Counted from the stretch's first letter, positions 8,409 to 17,546 are shown. The stretch is DNA of 64,000 bases from UMGS363 sp051881815 (GCA_051881815.1 JBJEQP010000057.1:62001-126000); one strand, 5' to 3'. The notes: generated by a model from the letters alone, not told the origin. Numbers and translations: made by a program.

Positions 8409-8437
8409 TTGAAATTATATGTATTATATGTTATAAT
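8409..8437 (+). promoter_or_regulatory. Promoter of the Rrf2-type regulator gene
   Basis: TTGAAA (8409-8414), 17-base spacer, TATAAT (8432-8437). It is divergent from the hflX promoter, whose -35 lies only 34 bases away. AAGGAG precedes the ATG at 8487. Confidence 0.8.
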
Positions 8438-8486
8438 GAGATTATCATAGTATTCTTAACCGTTTAATATACAAGGAGTAATATAT

Positions 8487-8921
8487 ATGAAAATTTCTAC
8501 AAAAGGACGTTACGCTTTAAGAATGATGATAGACCTCGGTATGCACAGCGCAGACGAATATGTTGCGCTAAAGGATATCGCCGAGCGGCAGGGCATATCA
8601 AAAAAGTATCTTGAACAGATAGTGCCGCTTCTCAACGGCGCAGGAATGCTCTCCACCAACAGAGGCTATCAGGGCGGATATAAGCTTGCAAGAAAGCCGA
8701 AGGATTACACCGTAGCGGAGATACTCCGTGTGACGGAGGGAAATCTTGCGCCCGTTGCCTGCCTTGACGGCGACCCCACGACCTGCGAGCGTTATTCGGA
8801 ATGCACTACCATTGATATCTGGACGGGCTTATACAAGGTCATAAACGAATACTTGGGCGGTATCACGCTCCAGGACATTATCGACAAGAACACCGTCAGC
8901 GGCGGAGATTACAGCATTTGA
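8487..8921 (+). CDS. Rrf2-family transcriptional regulator with IscR-like cysteines
   Basis: A 144-residue winged-helix regulator of the Rrf2 family. The family start MKISTKGRYALRMMIDLG is intact and the recognition region ISKKYLEQIVPLLNGAG follows. Three cysteines occur as C-x7-C-x5-C (residues about 92-106, in CLDGDPTTCERYSEC), similar to the cluster-ligating trio of IscR. It could therefore sense iron-sulfur status. CymR-type cysteine regulators, the other common Firmicute Rrf2 group, usually lack these cysteines. No isc/suf genes are adjacent in this window, so its targets are unknown. It stands alone and is followed by repeats. Confidence 0.88.
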   Translation: MKISTKGRYALRMMIDLGMHSADEYVALKDIAERQGISKKYLEQIVPLLNGAGMLSTNRGYQGGYKLARKPKDYTVAEILRVTEGNLAPVACLDGDPTTCERYSECTTIDIWTGLYKVINEYLGGITLQDIIDKNTVSGGDYSI

Positions 8922-8936
8922 TTATTGATTTATACT

Positions 8937-9050
8937 AAGGAAACGCTGATTAATACGTTTCTGCCGTTTTTCAAAATGTCCTCAAATGCGAAAACTCGTA
9001 CATTTCTCAAAACGGCGAAACGAACGCTTTGCTTTAATCAGCGCTTTCTT
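8937..9050. repeat. Short palindromic repeat, family D copy 1
   Basis: The ends AAGGAAACGCTGATTAA and TTAATCAGCGCTTTCTT are inverted copies, with internal GCCGTTTT...AAAACGGC arms. A shorter relative lies after rpmH at 38021. It contains no ORF and sits just after the Rrf2 gene, where it may act as a transcription end. Confidence 0.75.
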
Positions 9051-9051
9051 A

Positions 9052-9244
9052 TACTAAACACCATTTAAAATTTGAAAAAAATCAAGCCGACAATTTCGAA
9101 TATATTGGATTTCGGCGCAGATTTTTTCCAGTATTTTATACTAATAACCATTTAAAAACTGTACAAAAAATCGAGCATAATCTTGCGTATATGGATTATG
9201 CGATGATTTTTTGTCTACAGTTTAAATGGTTTTTAGTATTAGTA
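9052..9244. repeat. Adjacent or nested small inverted-repeat elements, families C and B
   Basis: Left part (from 9052) begins TACTAAACACCATTTAAAA and carries AAGCCGACAATTTCGAATAT; it matches the element at 25368-25467. The right part (9139-9244) begins TACTAATAACCATTTAAA and ends with its complement TTTAAATGGTTTTTAGTA plus TTAGTA. The family C copy has no right end of its own; the tail TGGTTTTTAGTA may belong to it, which would make B an insertion into C. No coding content. Confidence 0.65.
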
Positions 9245-9250
9245 TAATAT

Positions 9251-9640
9251 GTTCCGTTGGTGTGAAAACGGGCGGATATGGAATCCGCCCATACCACAAA
9301 ATACGTTTTCACGCTCATATTGAATAGCTGTTCATATTTCGTCTGACAGAAAATATACTCACTTCGTTTGTATATTTTCTGTCAGAGGATAGTTGTTCCG
9401 TTAATAAAGAATAAGCGCAATTCACGAATTTTGGGTTTTCAAAACGATTTCTCACGTTCTGATTTAACCTTTTGTTCGTGAATTGCGCTTTTTGATTTGT
9501 CAGTGATTTTGCTTTTGATGCAAATTATATGCCATAGTTTAGGGAATTTCGCTCTCTGCGGAGAGCGACCAAAGGGCTTCCGCCCTCCGGACACCTGACG
9601 AGCTGTGCTCAGCTCGACCAGCTTGGCGCTTCGCGGTGTG
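9251..9640. repeat. Modular hairpin repeat, family M, single arm
   Basis: One arm of the family seen twice at 2389-3332, here alone and oriented with its outer end to the right. From the centre outward it holds the GGGCGGATATGGAATCC motif, the TGAATAGCTGTTCATA block, the GCGCAATTCACG palindrome (9416-9490), the GAGCGACC...GGGCTTCCGCCC block and finally the AGCTGTGCTCAGCT hairpin near the CAGCTTGGCGCTTCGC end. The gap 8922-9660 holds only these repeats. Confidence 0.8.
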
Positions 9641-9660
9641 TTCTCTTACTTTTTTTCGCA

Positions 9661-12600
9661 TTAATCCTTATTGTTCTCTTCCATTGCCGCAACAAGGCTG
9701 CGAAGTCGTATCTTTGCTGCGCCGAGGTTGTTTATCTCGTCGATCTTGAGCTGTGTATAGAGCTTTCCGCCGCTTTCAAGTATTCCTCTTACTTCGTCCG
9801 TTGTGATCGCATCAATTCCGCAGCCGAATGATACAAGCTGGACAAGCTGCATATCCTTCTGCGTTGTGACATACTGTGCGGAACGGTAAAGTCTTGAATG
9901 ATATGTCCACTGGTTGAGGACGTCAAGCTTCGGGGTATGTCCCTTCTTGAAGATACTGTCCTCGGTGATAACTGCAAGGTCAAGCGAGGAGATAAGCTTA
10001 TGTATACCGTGGTTGATCTCGGGGTCGAGGTGGTAGGGTCTGCCTGCGATGACGATTATCGGCATATTCTGCTTTCTTGCTTCCGATATGATGCGGTCGC
10101 CCTCTGTTTCAAGCTCGGACATATACTGTTTGAGGGCGTCCATAGCCTTCACATAGGCTGCGGCTGCCTGTTTCTTTGTGATGCCGTAGTCCGAAAGCGC
10201 TTCGGAGAGGACTTCCGCCGAATGCTTCGGGAGGTTTATGTCGATATAGGGCGAGATAAAGTTCTTATCGTTAAGCTCGGGGATATTTGCACGGAGGAGC
10301 TCGGGGTAATATGCGACAACGGGGCAGTTATAGTGGTTATCACTTTCGCCGTCGTCGATATTATAGCTTTCGCAGGGGTAGAAGATGAAGTCTGCGCCCT
10401 TTTCGAGTAGGCTTATTATATGTCCGTGCGCAAGCTTTGCAGGGTAGCAGACGGTATCGGACGGGATAGTGTTCTGTCCCTTATAATAGGTCTTTCGTGT
10501 GCTTTCCTCGGAGATAACGACTTCAAAGCCAAGCTCGGTGAAAAGCTTTGACCAGAACGGGAGCTGCTCATAAAGTCCGAGTGCGAGAGGTATTCCGACC
10601 TTTGCTTTCGGTGCGGCAGCCGGCTTTTCGTCTGCCTTTGAGAGCAAAAGCTTATACTTATATTCAAAGAGGTCGAGCGGTTCGGTGGTGCGCTTGATAC
10701 CTGCGCCCTTTTCGCAGCGGTTTCCGCTTATAAGCTTTCTTCCGTCATTGAAGGTTATCATTGTAAGGCTGCAGTGAGAGCCGCAGCCGCCGCAGTTGAG
10801 CTGCTTTGATTGGTATGTGAAGTTTTCGAGAGCCTTTGCGGAGATGATAGTTGAAGCTTCGTGAGCCTTTTCCTTTGCATAGAGAGCTGCGCCGAATGCG
10901 CCCATAAGACCTGCGATCGCAGGGCGGACAACATTCTTTCCGAGCTCCTTTTCAAACGCGCGGAGAACTGCGTCGTTAAGGAACGTACCGCCCTGAACGA
11001 CAACATTTTCGCCAAGCTCGTCGGCAGATCTTGCACGGATAACCTTATAGATAGCGTTCTTGATTATCGAAGAAGAAAGACCTGCGGAGATATCCTCTAC
11101 CGAAGCACCGTCCTTCTGCGCCTGCTTTACGGAGCTGTTCATAAATACCGTACAGCGTGAGCCGAGGTCAACGGGGTTCTTGGCGAAAAGTCCGAGCTGC
11201 GCAAAGTCTGCGATATCATAGCCGAGCGCAAGAGCGAACGTCTGGATGAACGAGCCGCAGCCCGACGAACAAGCCTCGTTGAGCATGATGCTGTCGATAG
11301 CGTGATTTTTTATCTTGAAGCACTTGATATCCTGACCGCCGATGTCTATGATAAAGTCAACATCGGGTTTGAAGAATGAAGCTGCTTTATAGTGCGCAAC
11401 GGTCTCAACGATACCGAAATCAACGCCGACGCCCGCTCTGATGAGGTCTTCGCCGTAGCCTGTTACTGCGGAGGAAAGGATCGTTATTCTGTCGCCCATA
11501 AGCTTATACATTTCTTTCAGCTTATCGGTGATAACATCGAGCGGTCTGCCCTTATTGGAGGTGTAGTGCTGATAAAGCAGCTTTCCCTCGGGAGTGATAA
11601 GCACAAGCTTTGTTGTTGTCGAGCCTGCGTCGATGCCGAGGTAAGCGCCGCCCTTATATGTATTGATATCCTCATATTCGAGGTCGCATTTCTTGTGGCG
11701 TTCGATAAACTCGTTGTACTCTTCCTTTGAAGCAAAGAGGGGATCGCTTGTGATGATATCGTCGGTCATCTTTGCGTTATCGATGCGCTCGATAACATCA
11801 TCAAGAGAATATTCGTCCGAAACCTCGTTAGCGTGAAGTGCGCAGCCGTAAGCCATAAAGCAGGGTGCATTTTCGGGGAATATTGCGTTTTCATCGGAGA
11901 GCTTGAGAGTATCAACGAAAGCCTTGCGAAGTCCCTTCTGGAACGAAAGAGGGCCGCCGAGGAAAAGTATCTTTCCCTTTATCTGTCTGCCCTGCGCAAG
12001 ACCCGAAACAGTCTGGTCAACGACAGCCTGGAAGATCGAAGCTGCAACGTCCTCACGGCGAGCGCCCTGATTGAGAAGCGGCTGTATATCGGATTTTGCA
12101 AAAACTCCGCAGCGTGAAGCGATAGGGTAGACCTTTTCCGCATTTAGCGCAAGCTTATCCATCTCATCGGTAGTAATGCCGAGGAGCGTTGCCATCTGGT
12201 CGATGAAAGCGCCCGTACCGCCTGCGCAGGAGCCGTTCATTCGCTGCTCAACTCCGCCCGTAAGGAAGATTATCTTTGCGTCCTCACCGCCGAGCTCGAT
12301 AACGACATCGGCGTCGGGGTAGCTTTCCTTTACTGCGATGAATGCACCGAAAACCTCCTGAACGAACGGAAGCTCGGAGGCGTTCGCAAGCCCAAGACCT
12401 GCGGAGCCTGTTATCGAAAGCTTGAATCTTGCGTCGGGATAGTTCTTTGCGATAATTTCAAGCTGTGATTTTACGGTTTCCTTGACCTTTGAAAAATGTC
12501 TTTCGTATTTTGAGTAGATCATCTTCTTGTTTTCGTCAAGGATAACGGTTTTAACGGTAGTTGAGCCGACATCGACTCCGAGTGCATAGACTTTGTTCAT
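9661..12600 (-). CDS. 2-hydroxyacyl-CoA dehydratase activator-like protein (double BadF/HgdC ATPase plus DUF2229)
   Basis: A cytoplasmic protein of the ASKHA/HgdC superfamily; characterised relatives use ATP to drive electron transfer onto radical dehydratases. Two ATPase modules are visible: GVDVGSTTVKTVI near residue 9 with GSCAGGTGAFIDQM, and GIDAGSTTTKLVL near 323 with NEACSSGCGSFIQTF. The cysteines in these motifs are the ones that hold a bridging 4Fe-4S cluster in HgdC. A Cys-rich segment (LNCGGCGSHCSL) and a DUF2229 region (SEESTRKTYYKGQNTIPSDTVCYPAK) follow. Many members are about 1,400 residues with a further HgdB-like domain; this one ends at 979, at a domain boundary. No dehydratase subunits are adjacent, so its substrate is unknown. 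It is likely last in an operon with aroK, whose stop is 26 bases upstream. Confidence 0.88.
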   Translation of the reverse strand: MNKVYALGVDVGSTTVKTVILDENKKMIYSKYERHFSKVKETVKSQLEIIAKNYPDARFKLSITGSAGLGLANASELPFVQEVFGAFIAVKESYPDADVVIELGGEDAKIIFLTGGVEQRMNGSCAGGTGAFIDQMATLLGITTDEMDKLALNAEKVYPIASRCGVFAKSDIQPLLNQGARREDVAASIFQAVVDQTVSGLAQGRQIKGKILFLGGPLSFQKGLRKAFVDTLKLSDENAIFPENAPCFMAYGCALHANEVSDEYSLDDVIERIDNAKMTDDIITSDPLFASKEEYNEFIERHKKCDLEYEDINTYKGGAYLGIDAGSTTTKLVLITPEGKLLYQHYTSNKGRPLDVITDKLKEMYKLMGDRITILSSAVTGYGEDLIRAGVGVDFGIVETVAHYKAASFFKPDVDFIIDIGGQDIKCFKIKNHAIDSIMLNEACSSGCGSFIQTFALALGYDIADFAQLGLFAKNPVDLGSRCTVFMNSSVKQAQKDGASVEDISAGLSSSIIKNAIYKVIRARSADELGENVVVQGGTFLNDAVLRAFEKELGKNVVRPAIAGLMGAFGAALYAKEKAHEASTIISAKALENFTYQSKQLNCGGCGSHCSLTMITFNDGRKLISGNRCEKGAGIKRTTEPLDLFEYKYKLLLSKADEKPAAAPKAKVGIPLALGLYEQLPFWSKLFTELGFEVVISEESTRKTYYKGQNTIPSDTVCYPAKLAHGHIISLLEKGADFIFYPCESYNIDDGESDNHYNCPVVAYYPELLRANIPELNDKNFISPYIDINLPKHSAEVLSEALSDYGITKKQAAAAYVKAMDALKQYMSELETEGDRIISEARKQNMPIIVIAGRPYHLDPEINHGIHKLISSLDLAVITEDSIFKKGHTPKLDVLNQWTYHSRLYRSAQYVTTQKDMQLVQLVSFGCGIDAITTDEVRGILESGGKLYTQLKIDEINNLGAAKIRLRSLVAAMEENNKD

Positions 12601-12626
12601 TTATTCATTTCCTCTCGGATCAAATT

Positions 12627-13139
12627 TTATATTTTCAAAGCATTGATTATTCTTTCGGCGATCTCTTCGGGAGAACCGCTTCCGTCCGCCGTGAGAGCGG
12701 AATTTTCCTTATATACGGGGGCTCTGCCTTCAAAGATGAGCCCCAGTTCTTCCTTTGTATTGTTCGCAACGATCGGACGGTTTTTATCGCCCGAGATCCT
12801 TGCATAGCAGCGTTCAAACGGAACATCAATAAAAACGACCGTTCCTGCCGAATTGGCGATATCGGCGTTGATCTTACGCAGCATTGCTCCGCCTCCGCAG
12901 GCGATGACTCCCGACTTTTCCGAAAGCTCCTTTACGGCTTCGGTTTCGGCATTGCGGAAATAATCCTCGCCCTTTTCTGCGAACATCTGCGGGATGGACA
13001 TTCCCTGTTTTTCAACTATATATTCATCCATATCGACAAAGCCGCAGCCGAGCTTTTTCGCAAGCAGCTTTCCTACGGTCGATTTTCCGCAGCCCATAAA
13101 GCCGCAGAGGAAAACAGTATTCTTCTTATTATTATTCAT
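12627..13139 (-). CDS. aroK: Shikimate kinase
   Basis: Phosphorylates shikimate to shikimate-3-phosphate in the chorismate pathway. It is 170 residues, normal for AroK/AroL. The P-loop is GFMGCGKST (residues 13-21), DMDEYI carries the conserved Asp-x-Asp pair, RNAE and the glycine-rich CGGGAML follow, and the lid region holds NRPI. The upstream gene ends 18 bases before and the downstream activase starts 26 bases after, so these genes are probably co-transcribed. No other aromatic-pathway genes are in the window. Confidence 0.94.
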   Translation of the reverse strand: MNNNKKNTVFLCGFMGCGKSTVGKLLAKKLGCGFVDMDEYIVEKQGMSIPQMFAEKGEDYFRNAETEAVKELSEKSGVIACGGGAMLRKINADIANSAGTVVFIDVPFERCYARISGDKNRPIVANNTKEELGLIFEGRAPVYKENSALTADGSGSPEEIAERIINALKI

Positions 13140-13157
13140 AAGTCTTTTCTCCCATAA

Positions 13158-13805
13158 TTATTCCTCGTCTGCCGTCTGCGTTTCATCAGCATATTCGAGC
13201 AGCTTTTCGGACAAGCCGTCCTCCATGCAGGTATAGAACACCGCAAAGAGCGTATCACAAAATCCGAGCAGGAACATATTCTTGTTTGTTATCACCGACA
13301 GCGAAGGAACACTGCTCAAAATATACGATTTGAACCAGTCCGCAGTGAACGGAGGAAGCTTCTTTCCTTTCCGCACGAGGTATTTCGTTTCAAGGAAGGA
13401 TTCCGTTATTATCTCACGGTAATTTTCCGCTCCCTTGTCAAGCACGGCGTTGTAAAGCCTGTAAAGCTGATCGTCCGTCATAACGTCATCGCCGTTTTTG
13501 ACATTTTTCAGCACGGGTATCCTCACTGCAAGGCTGAAAACCATAAGCGGAAGGACCTTATTATATTCCTCGCTCTGCATCTGGCGGCAGGTGTAATCGT
13601 CAATGCGAAGTCCGAGCGAACGAAGTCCGTCCGTTTCGGGGAAGTTGTTGATAATTATTTTCAGTACATCTCTTATATCGACATTGTAAAAATCGTTTTC
13701 GGCAAGCGAATAGATATATTTCACGGAGTTATAAAGGCAGACGCCGCTTTTTACGATATAGTCGGCAAGTCCGTTTATAGCTGCGTTCTCGTTGATGAAA
13801 TTCAT
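13158..13805 (-). CDS. Unknown protein, 215 residues
   Basis: I do not recognise the family. The protein looks soluble and mainly helical, with no signal peptide or clear membrane segment, and an acidic C-terminal tail (YADETQTADEE). It overlaps the upstream 560-residue gene by four bases (ATGA), so it is translationally coupled to it, and aroK begins 18 bases downstream. The overlap argues that the two unknown proteins work together. Confidence 0.8.
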   Translation of the reverse strand: MNFINENAAINGLADYIVKSGVCLYNSVKYIYSLAENDFYNVDIRDVLKIIINNFPETDGLRSLGLRIDDYTCRQMQSEEYNKVLPLMVFSLAVRIPVLKNVKNGDDVMTDDQLYRLYNAVLDKGAENYREIITESFLETKYLVRKGKKLPPFTADWFKSYILSSVPSLSVITNKNMFLLGFCDTLFAVFYTCMEDGLSEKLLEYADETQTADEE

Positions 13806-15484
13806 TCGCTCTCACCGTCCTTTTTGGGATCCTTTAAACCGTAAGCCTCTTCACGGGTCATCCTCGTCCAGGTGTATTCCTTTACCTCGGGTTCGGGTTT
13901 CGGAGCCGTTTCTTCCTCACCGTCATCACCGAACCGTCCTGCCATGAATGCATCGGCAAGGCTGTCGAAGGTTTCGGGCTTGAACGGCTTTATTATTCGG
14001 ACAGAGCCTGCGTCAGCCTTTATTACCTCGGTTAGAGGTTCGGGCTTATTTGATTCGGATTTTGCGGATTCTTCGGCTTTCGGGGTATTTTCCTGCGGCG
14101 ATACCTTTTCCGAAGCGGTCACATCCTCGGGATAGCGGAACTGCGTCTGGGCGGTCATCCTGCCCTTTTTCACCTCGGCGCAGAGCTTGTCGGAGTAATC
14201 AAGGAATTCGCATAGCTGTTCCGAAGTAGCTTCACCAGCCTTGATGTTTTTCTTCATGTCGGAAAGGTATCTGCTCCATTCGTGGAACTCCTTTTCGTCC
14301 ATAGCCTTTCCGACACGCTTATAAAGCGCATTGTATATCTTCTGACCTCTCTTTTCAAGCTCGGGAGGTATCTGTTCGGGCTTTTTAGGCTCTTCGGGAA
14401 CGGTTTCAACGGTTTCTTCCGCCTTTTCGGAGGCTTTGAGAGTTTCCGAAGCTTCGGCAATTGCCTTTAACAAAGCGTCTGCCTGCTGTCGGCAGGTCAT
14501 TCCCGAGCTGTTTATCCTGTTGCAGAGGAAGCTGTCATCATCGGCGGCGAAGAATTTTCCACATTCCTCGCATCTTCGGAAAACAAGACCATTTTTCATT
14601 ATAAGATCAAATTCAAGATCAATTATCGCCTTGAAGCTGTCGGGGAGATACACCTCATCGGGGTTATCCGCCATAGCTTCGAGCGCAAATTTCATATCTA
14701 TCTCACCGGGGCGCTTCATTCCTCGGACAAAATCATAAGCGTCCATTGCAAGCTTGTCCTTGAGGTACTCACAGTTTTTTCCCTCGGGAACGGACATATC
14801 TCCGCCAAGCTTGAATGCCTCTGAGAAGCGGCGGTAAACTGCCTTTGCGACCTTTGCATTCATAAACGCGGCTGTCGGAGTAAGTCCCGGGTTGCAGACC
14901 GCAACGGACGGAAGATTCTTTCCGACCATTCCAAGCTCATTCGCAGCGACCGAGTAAGAAACATCAAAATATTCCTTTCGCACCTTCAAGGTCTGCGGCG
15001 AGTCGGGCGTCCTGTCCTCGTTTGTGTCATAAATAAAAGCGAGCTTGTTCTGCGCATATTCCTGCAGGCGGACAATGTTTGTCCAACCGTTTGAAGCCTT
15101 GCCCGACTTGAACATCGAGATGCGGTTGAAGATAGCTTCTTCGTATTTCGACTTGGGAGAAATGCAGCGCACCCAAAGCTCGTCAAGGCTTATGCGTTCG
15201 GAATGGCAGATATATTCAATAATGCAGTCGGTAACGATCTCGGAATAATCGCCGCCGATCATAGCTTCGATATACGGATGGGCAGCAGAAATAACGGTCT
15301 TTGCGTTTGCGACCGTGCTTGACGGGAGATGCCCCGACTTTTTGGCTGCTCTGCCTGCGTCCATACATCTTTCCCAGAAATAAGTAAAATCGAATTCGGT
15401 AAAATGCAGCAGGGTCTTGCAAAGCTCCAGTTTAAAAAGATCGTTGCTGCCTCTCACTGCAAAACGGATAAAATTTTCTGCCAT
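13802..15484 (-). CDS. Unknown protein with zinc-finger-like cysteine motif, 560 residues
   Basis: Not confidently assigned; it resembles DUF6076-type Firmicute proteins, but this was not searched. The N-terminal two-thirds looks globular and helical. A CEECGKFFAADDD segment near residue 305, followed by CNRINSSGMTCRQQ, gives a C-x2-C...C...C pattern likely to bind zinc. The C-terminal third is charged, repetitive and probably disordered (many Lys, Glu and Pro residues), ending in an acidic tail. The ATG follows AAAGGAGCTATATTCGG. It is the first gene of the run leading through aroK to the activase. Confidence 0.78.
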   Translation of the reverse strand: MAENFIRFAVRGSNDLFKLELCKTLLHFTEFDFTYFWERCMDAGRAAKKSGHLPSSTVANAKTVISAAHPYIEAMIGGDYSEIVTDCIIEYICHSERISLDELWVRCISPKSKYEEAIFNRISMFKSGKASNGWTNIVRLQEYAQNKLAFIYDTNEDRTPDSPQTLKVRKEYFDVSYSVAANELGMVGKNLPSVAVCNPGLTPTAAFMNAKVAKAVYRRFSEAFKLGGDMSVPEGKNCEYLKDKLAMDAYDFVRGMKRPGEIDMKFALEAMADNPDEVYLPDSFKAIIDLEFDLIMKNGLVFRRCEECGKFFAADDDSFLCNRINSSGMTCRQQADALLKAIAEASETLKASEKAEETVETVPEEPKKPEQIPPELEKRGQKIYNALYKRVGKAMDEKEFHEWSRYLSDMKKNIKAGEATSEQLCEFLDYSDKLCAEVKKGRMTAQTQFRYPEDVTASEKVSPQENTPKAEESAKSESNKPEPLTEVIKADAGSVRIIKPFKPETFDSLADAFMAGRFGDDGEEETAPKPEPEVKEYTWTRMTREEAYGLKDPKKDGESE

Positions 15485-15590
15485 CCGAATATAGCTCCTT
15501 TGCGGTATTGCATATTTACACTTAATTATAAATTATATCACACAAGCTGTCAAAATTCAATAGAAAAAGAGTAAATAATGCGTAATAATT

Positions 15591-15956
15591 GCGAAGCCAA
15601 GCAAAAGTTTCGTCCACCTTTTCAAAGGTGGTGGGTGTCCAGAGGGCAAAGCCCTTGGTCGCTTCCGCAGAAGCGAAACACCCTAAACTTTAGCTAAACA
15701 TTTGCTGCAATAACGTAATTACTATTAAATAAAAAGCGCAATTCACAATAAAAAAGGTAAAACAGAACATGAGAAATCGTTTTGTAAACCTCAAATTGTG
15801 AATTGCGCTAATTCTTTTTCCTAAATCAAACTTTCCTTGAAGTGTAAATACACGAACGCAGTGAGTGAATTTACACTTCAACTCAATATGAACAGCTATT
15901 CAATATAAACGTGAAAACACGAATTATGGTAGGAGCGGATTCCATATCCGCCCGTT
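15591..15956. repeat. Modular hairpin repeat, family M, single arm
   Basis: Starts GCGAAGCCAAGCAAAAG. The outer hairpin here is the variant CCACCTTTTCAAAGGTGG instead of AGCTGGGCACAGCT. Next come the GGGCAAAGCCC block, TCGCTTCCGCAGAAGCGA, the GCGCAATTCAC palindrome (15737-15810), a GTAAATACAC/GTGAATTTAC hairpin and the GGAGCGGATTCCATATCC centre motif, where it meets a family A element. The gap 15485-16131 holds only this arm, the following MITE and a short AT-rich stretch after the 15484 promoter side. Confidence 0.8.
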
Positions 15957-15958
15957 TA

Positions 15959-16117
15959 TACTAATAACCATTTGTTCTATGGATAAAGACGGCGGATAGA
16001 ATACGTCCAATCAAGGAAAACGACTGCAGGCAGGCTGCCGCCTGTCAAAGGAGTTTGACGCAGAGTGGGCGTATTATAGCCGCCGTATTTTATCCATAGG
16101 TTAAATGGTTATTAGGA
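15959..16117. repeat. MITE-like element, family A copy 2
   Basis: Left end TACTAATAACCATTTGTTC; right end the complement TTAAATGGTTATTAG, with the last bases changed (GATTA instead of TA). The core contains the GACGACTGCAGGCAGGCTG-like hairpin shared with copies 1 and 6. It is directly joined to the central end of a family M arm, so the two families insert near each other. Confidence 0.82.
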
Positions 16118-16131
16118 TTACATACTATTCA

Positions 16132-17385
16132 TTATTCAAATTCAATTATCCCGAATCTTCCTTTTGCTTCGAGTATCCTCAATACGCTTTCATCAAGCTT
16201 TTCGGAGTCGATGCGGCCGTCGGAAAGCGCCGCAAGGATGTCGTTGTATGCGGCTTCTATGTCGGATGTGCAGAGCATATCGTTTCCTGCGTTAACGGCG
16301 AGAACGTAGGGACTTTCCTCCGCTTCTTCCGCAAAAAGGGTTATTGCGTCCATTCCGAGGTCGTCCGTGAGAATGATGCCGCCGAAGCCAAGCTCGTCAC
16401 GGAGCACGGAATGTACTTCCGCCGAGAGCGAAGCAGGACTTTCGCTGTCAAAAGCCGAAACAACATTGTGATTTACCATTACGGCAGGTACGCCTGCGTC
16501 AATTCCCGATTGGAAGGGAAGAAAATCCGTGTTCTCAAAGCTCCGGCGTGAACGGTCATCGGCTGCGCTGCCCGTGTGAGTGTCAACGTTAGGACCGTAT
16601 CCGGGGAAATGCTTTAAGCAGCTCATAATATTTCCCTCGCTCATGCCCTCAACTGCGGCAGCAACATACTTGCTTGTGTTTTCGGTGCTTTCTCCGAAGG
16701 TCCTGTCGTAGATATAGTCATCGTGGTTCTCGGTAATATCCGCAACGGGCGCAAGGTTGAAATTTATGCCGAGCGAAAGCAGAAGCTCCGCTTTTTCGAT
16801 GTTCTCATCACGGACAGCGTCTTCACCGTCACGGGCGAGAACTATCTGCGATGTGAACGGACTTAAACGATACTGCGGAAACTTTGATACACGCACGACA
16901 GTTCCGCCCTCTTCATCGGTTGCAAGGAAAGCCGGTATGTCTGCGGCAGCCTGTATCTTCGCCGTTTTTTCCGCCATTGTATCGGGAAATTCATTCTGAA
17001 AATCGCTTGCATAGAGCGTAAAGCCGCCGAGGTGGTATGTGCTCATTGTTTTTGCTGCGCCCTCGGACGGGAATCTTCCGAGAATGATCTGACCGACCTT
17101 CTGCTCGTCCGTCATTGAAGCAAGCAGAGCTTCGGCGGATGAAAAATCAAGTCCCTCGTTCGGAGTCTGTTCGGCATCGGTTTTATCCTCGGAGCTGCTG
17201 TCGGCACTATTATCCGAAGGAGCTTCGGAGGGGATGTTTTCTTCGGGAGAAGCACTGCTTTCCTGCGTTTTTGAAATTGTCGTATCTGCGGCGGTTTCCG
17301 TACCCGGCTTTGATATAGTAGCCGTGCAGCTGCACAAAGCAAGCGACATTATCACCGCAATAATAGTTGTTCTGATCTTTTTCAT
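16132..17385 (-). CDS. Glycoside hydrolase family 3 lipoprotein, NagZ-like beta-N-acetylhexosaminidase
   Basis: Predicted extracellular, lipid-anchored enzyme that removes N-acetylglucosamine residues from muropeptides or chitin-like glycans. The start used is the ATG at 17383-17385, preceded by TTTGAGGTATAAAACT. The signal peptide ends in a lipobox-like LCSC (residues about 17-20). An acidic Ser/Glu-rich linker follows, then the GH3 domain from about residue 83. The domain includes KHFPGYGPNVDTHTG, which carries the Asp-His acid/base pair of NagZ, and TDDLGM with the nucleophile Asp. It is last in a tight minus-strand operon; the remnant upstream ORF stops 11 bases before this start. Confidence 0.9.
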   Translation of the reverse strand: MKKIRTTIIAVIMSLALCSCTATISKPGTETAADTTISKTQESSASPEENIPSEAPSDNSADSSSEDKTDAEQTPNEGLDFSSAEALLASMTDEQKVGQIILGRFPSEGAAKTMSTYHLGGFTLYASDFQNEFPDTMAEKTAKIQAAADIPAFLATDEEGGTVVRVSKFPQYRLSPFTSQIVLARDGEDAVRDENIEKAELLLSLGINFNLAPVADITENHDDYIYDRTFGESTENTSKYVAAAVEGMSEGNIMSCLKHFPGYGPNVDTHTGSAADDRSRRSFENTDFLPFQSGIDAGVPAVMVNHNVVSAFDSESPASLSAEVHSVLRDELGFGGIILTDDLGMDAITLFAEEAEESPYVLAVNAGNDMLCTSDIEAAYNDILAALSDGRIDSEKLDESVLRILEAKGRFGIIEFE

Positions 17386-17396
17386 AGTTTTATACC

Positions 17397-17546
17397 TCAA
17401 ATTCCGGATCTGTTGTAAGCGCCAAGCCTTTTGCGTATCTCTTCCGATCCTGCCGAGCCTGTACAGTGACCACTCTGTTTTTTCATCGAAGAAGCTGTGT
17501 CAAGCTCGCTTTCTGTTGTATTTTCAATTAAAACAGTTACCTTCAT
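17397..17546 (-). pseudogene. Internally deleted metallo-beta-lactamase-fold hydrolase remnant
   Basis: A 49-codon ORF between the SGNH and GH3 genes. Its first residues, MKVTVLIENTTESELDT, match the start of MBL-fold proteins common in Clostridia (typically MK-TVLIEN). Its end contains SGHCTGSAGSEEIRKRLG, like the C-terminal GHCTG segment of the same family. The roughly 200 residues in between, including the HxHxDH metal motif, are absent. It begins 5 bases after the SGNH stop and ends 11 bases before the GH3 start, so it was a normal operon member before the deletion. The assignment rests on recalled motifs. Confidence 0.6.
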
